Below, in pieces: positions 63,604-64,000 of a DNA stretch of 64,000 bases. The stretch is taken from assembly GCF_035920345.1 (NCBI RefSeq), contig NZ_CP109149.1, forward strand, positions 8,866,001-8,930,000, written 5' to 3'. Position 1 is the stretch's first letter; each line of letters opens with the position of its first letter. A model generated the notes under the pieces. The model saw only the letters and a list, made by a program, of their open reading frames with translations, was not told the DNA's origin and did not search any database. The DNA is from Nocardia vinacea. Its GTDB lineage: Bacteria > Actinomycetota > Actinomycetes > Mycobacteriales > Mycobacteriaceae. The position numbers were made by a program, and so were the translations under genes.

Positions 63604-63662
63604 GAAATCTTCGCCGATGAGGGTTCAGGAGTACGCCGCGGCCCGAAAGTAGAGGCAACCGC

Positions 63663-64000
63663 ATGGTGGGACTCATCGACCTGGTGCAAACCCTGACCAC
63701 ACCGCACCCGCTCGACCGCTACCTGGAACTCGTCCGCCCCACGCTGACGGTTCGGGAGTTGCGGGCGGAGATCACCCACGTCCGCCGCTCGGTGCCGGGT
63801 TCGGTGACGCTGACCCTGCGCCCCACCCGGCAGTGGCGCGGCCACGTCGCGGGGCAATATGTGCAGATCGGCGTCGTGATCGACGGCATCCGGCACACCA
63901 GGTGCTATTCACCGGTCAATCCGGCTGGTCGGCGCGACCGGCACCTGCAACTGACGGTCAAGGCGCATCCGGGCGGCCTGGTATCGCAATACCTCTACCG
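63663..64000 (+). CDS. Ferredoxin-NADP reductase-type oxidoreductase, cut by window end
   Basis: N-terminal 112 residues of an FR-type flavoprotein (LDRYLELVRPTLTVRELRAE, GSVTLTLRPTRQWRGHVAGQ, and the FAD signature RHTRCYSPVN). Resembles M. tuberculosis Rv3230c, the electron-donor partner of acyl-CoA desaturase DesA3; a desaturase is therefore expected just to the right of the window. The gene is incomplete here, so the NADP and iron-sulfur parts cannot be checked. Confidence 0.88.
   Translation, partial: MVGLIDLVQTLTTPHPLDRYLELVRPTLTVRELRAEITHVRRSVPGSVTLTLRPTRQWRGHVAGQYVQIGVVIDGIRHTRCYSPVNPAGRRDRHLQLTVKAHPGGLVSQYLY

Overview
The window is high-GC actinobacterial chromosome, most likely from Nocardia or a close mycolic-acid relative. 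The main evidence is a fungal-type single-polypeptide fatty acid synthase followed by its own holo-ACP synthase, the close match of the 43.4 kb L,D-transpeptidase to M. tuberculosis LdtMt2, and an order (fas, acpS, bcp, DUF3618 protein, L,D-transpeptidase beside tRNA-Lys, orn beside tRNA-His) that recalls M. tuberculosis Rv2524c down to Rv2511. Accessory DNA interrupts this core in several places.

Layout. 0-5.2 kb: a bidirectional cassette. A Gfo/Idh oxidoreductase, a DegT aminotransferase and a Nudix hydrolase are read leftward; an XRE-type regulator and an aminoglycoside-phosphotransferase-like kinase are read rightward. 5.2-15.6 kb: probable island. It holds a decayed IS5-like element, a giant protein with two six-bladed NHL propellers made by fusion of two tandem copies, about 1 kb of decayed DNA, a MmyB-type regulator, and an overlapping operon (32-aa peptide, glycine-zipper protein, cutinase, lipase-like pseudoenzyme). 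It ends at a rearranged AbrB-like gene beside tRNA-Leu. 16-29.5 kb: fatty-acid core and housekeeping, namely fas with two 21-bp palindromes upstream, acpS, a TetR regulator, a DUF7159-like membrane protein, bcp and a DUF3618 protein. 29.5-34 kb: an Excalibur protein, a pirin/MarR pair, a lytic transglycosylase behind a candidate c-di-AMP riboswitch, and a MarR/cupin pair. 34-42.5 kb: stress-flavoured accessory block with a lipoprotein, an orphan ATP-synthase epsilon-like protein, universal stress protein, SDR epimerase, frameshifted LigD-type polymerase, YbdK-type ligase, hemerythrin and an integrase remnant beside tRNA-Lys. 43-51 kb: LdtMt2-like transpeptidase, small secreted protein, enolase-superfamily enzyme abutting a broken adenylating enzyme, LuxR hybrid sensor/quinone oxidoreductase pair, SDR/MarR pair and tRNA-His. 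51-64 kb: orn, HerA-like ATPase, FAD monooxygenase/MarR pair, lysA paralogue, SDR, PadR with 2,4-dienoyl-CoA reductase, UMF1-type MFS, SDR, and a DesT/FabR-like TetR divergent from a ferredoxin reductase cut by the window end.

How the genes work together. Fas and AcpS form the lipid core: AcpS activates the ACP domain of Fas. The reductase partner at the right edge probably feeds a desaturase outside the window, and the dienoyl-CoA reductase handles unsaturated acyl-CoAs. Divergent regulator/enzyme pairs are a recurring theme, several with clear palindromic operators in the gap. Many intergenic spaces between convergent or tandem genes carry long perfect hairpins. The most novel-looking items are the fused double-propeller gene with a fossil ribosome-binding leader inside its coding sequence, and the micropeptide/glycine-zipper/cutinase/dead-lipase operon.
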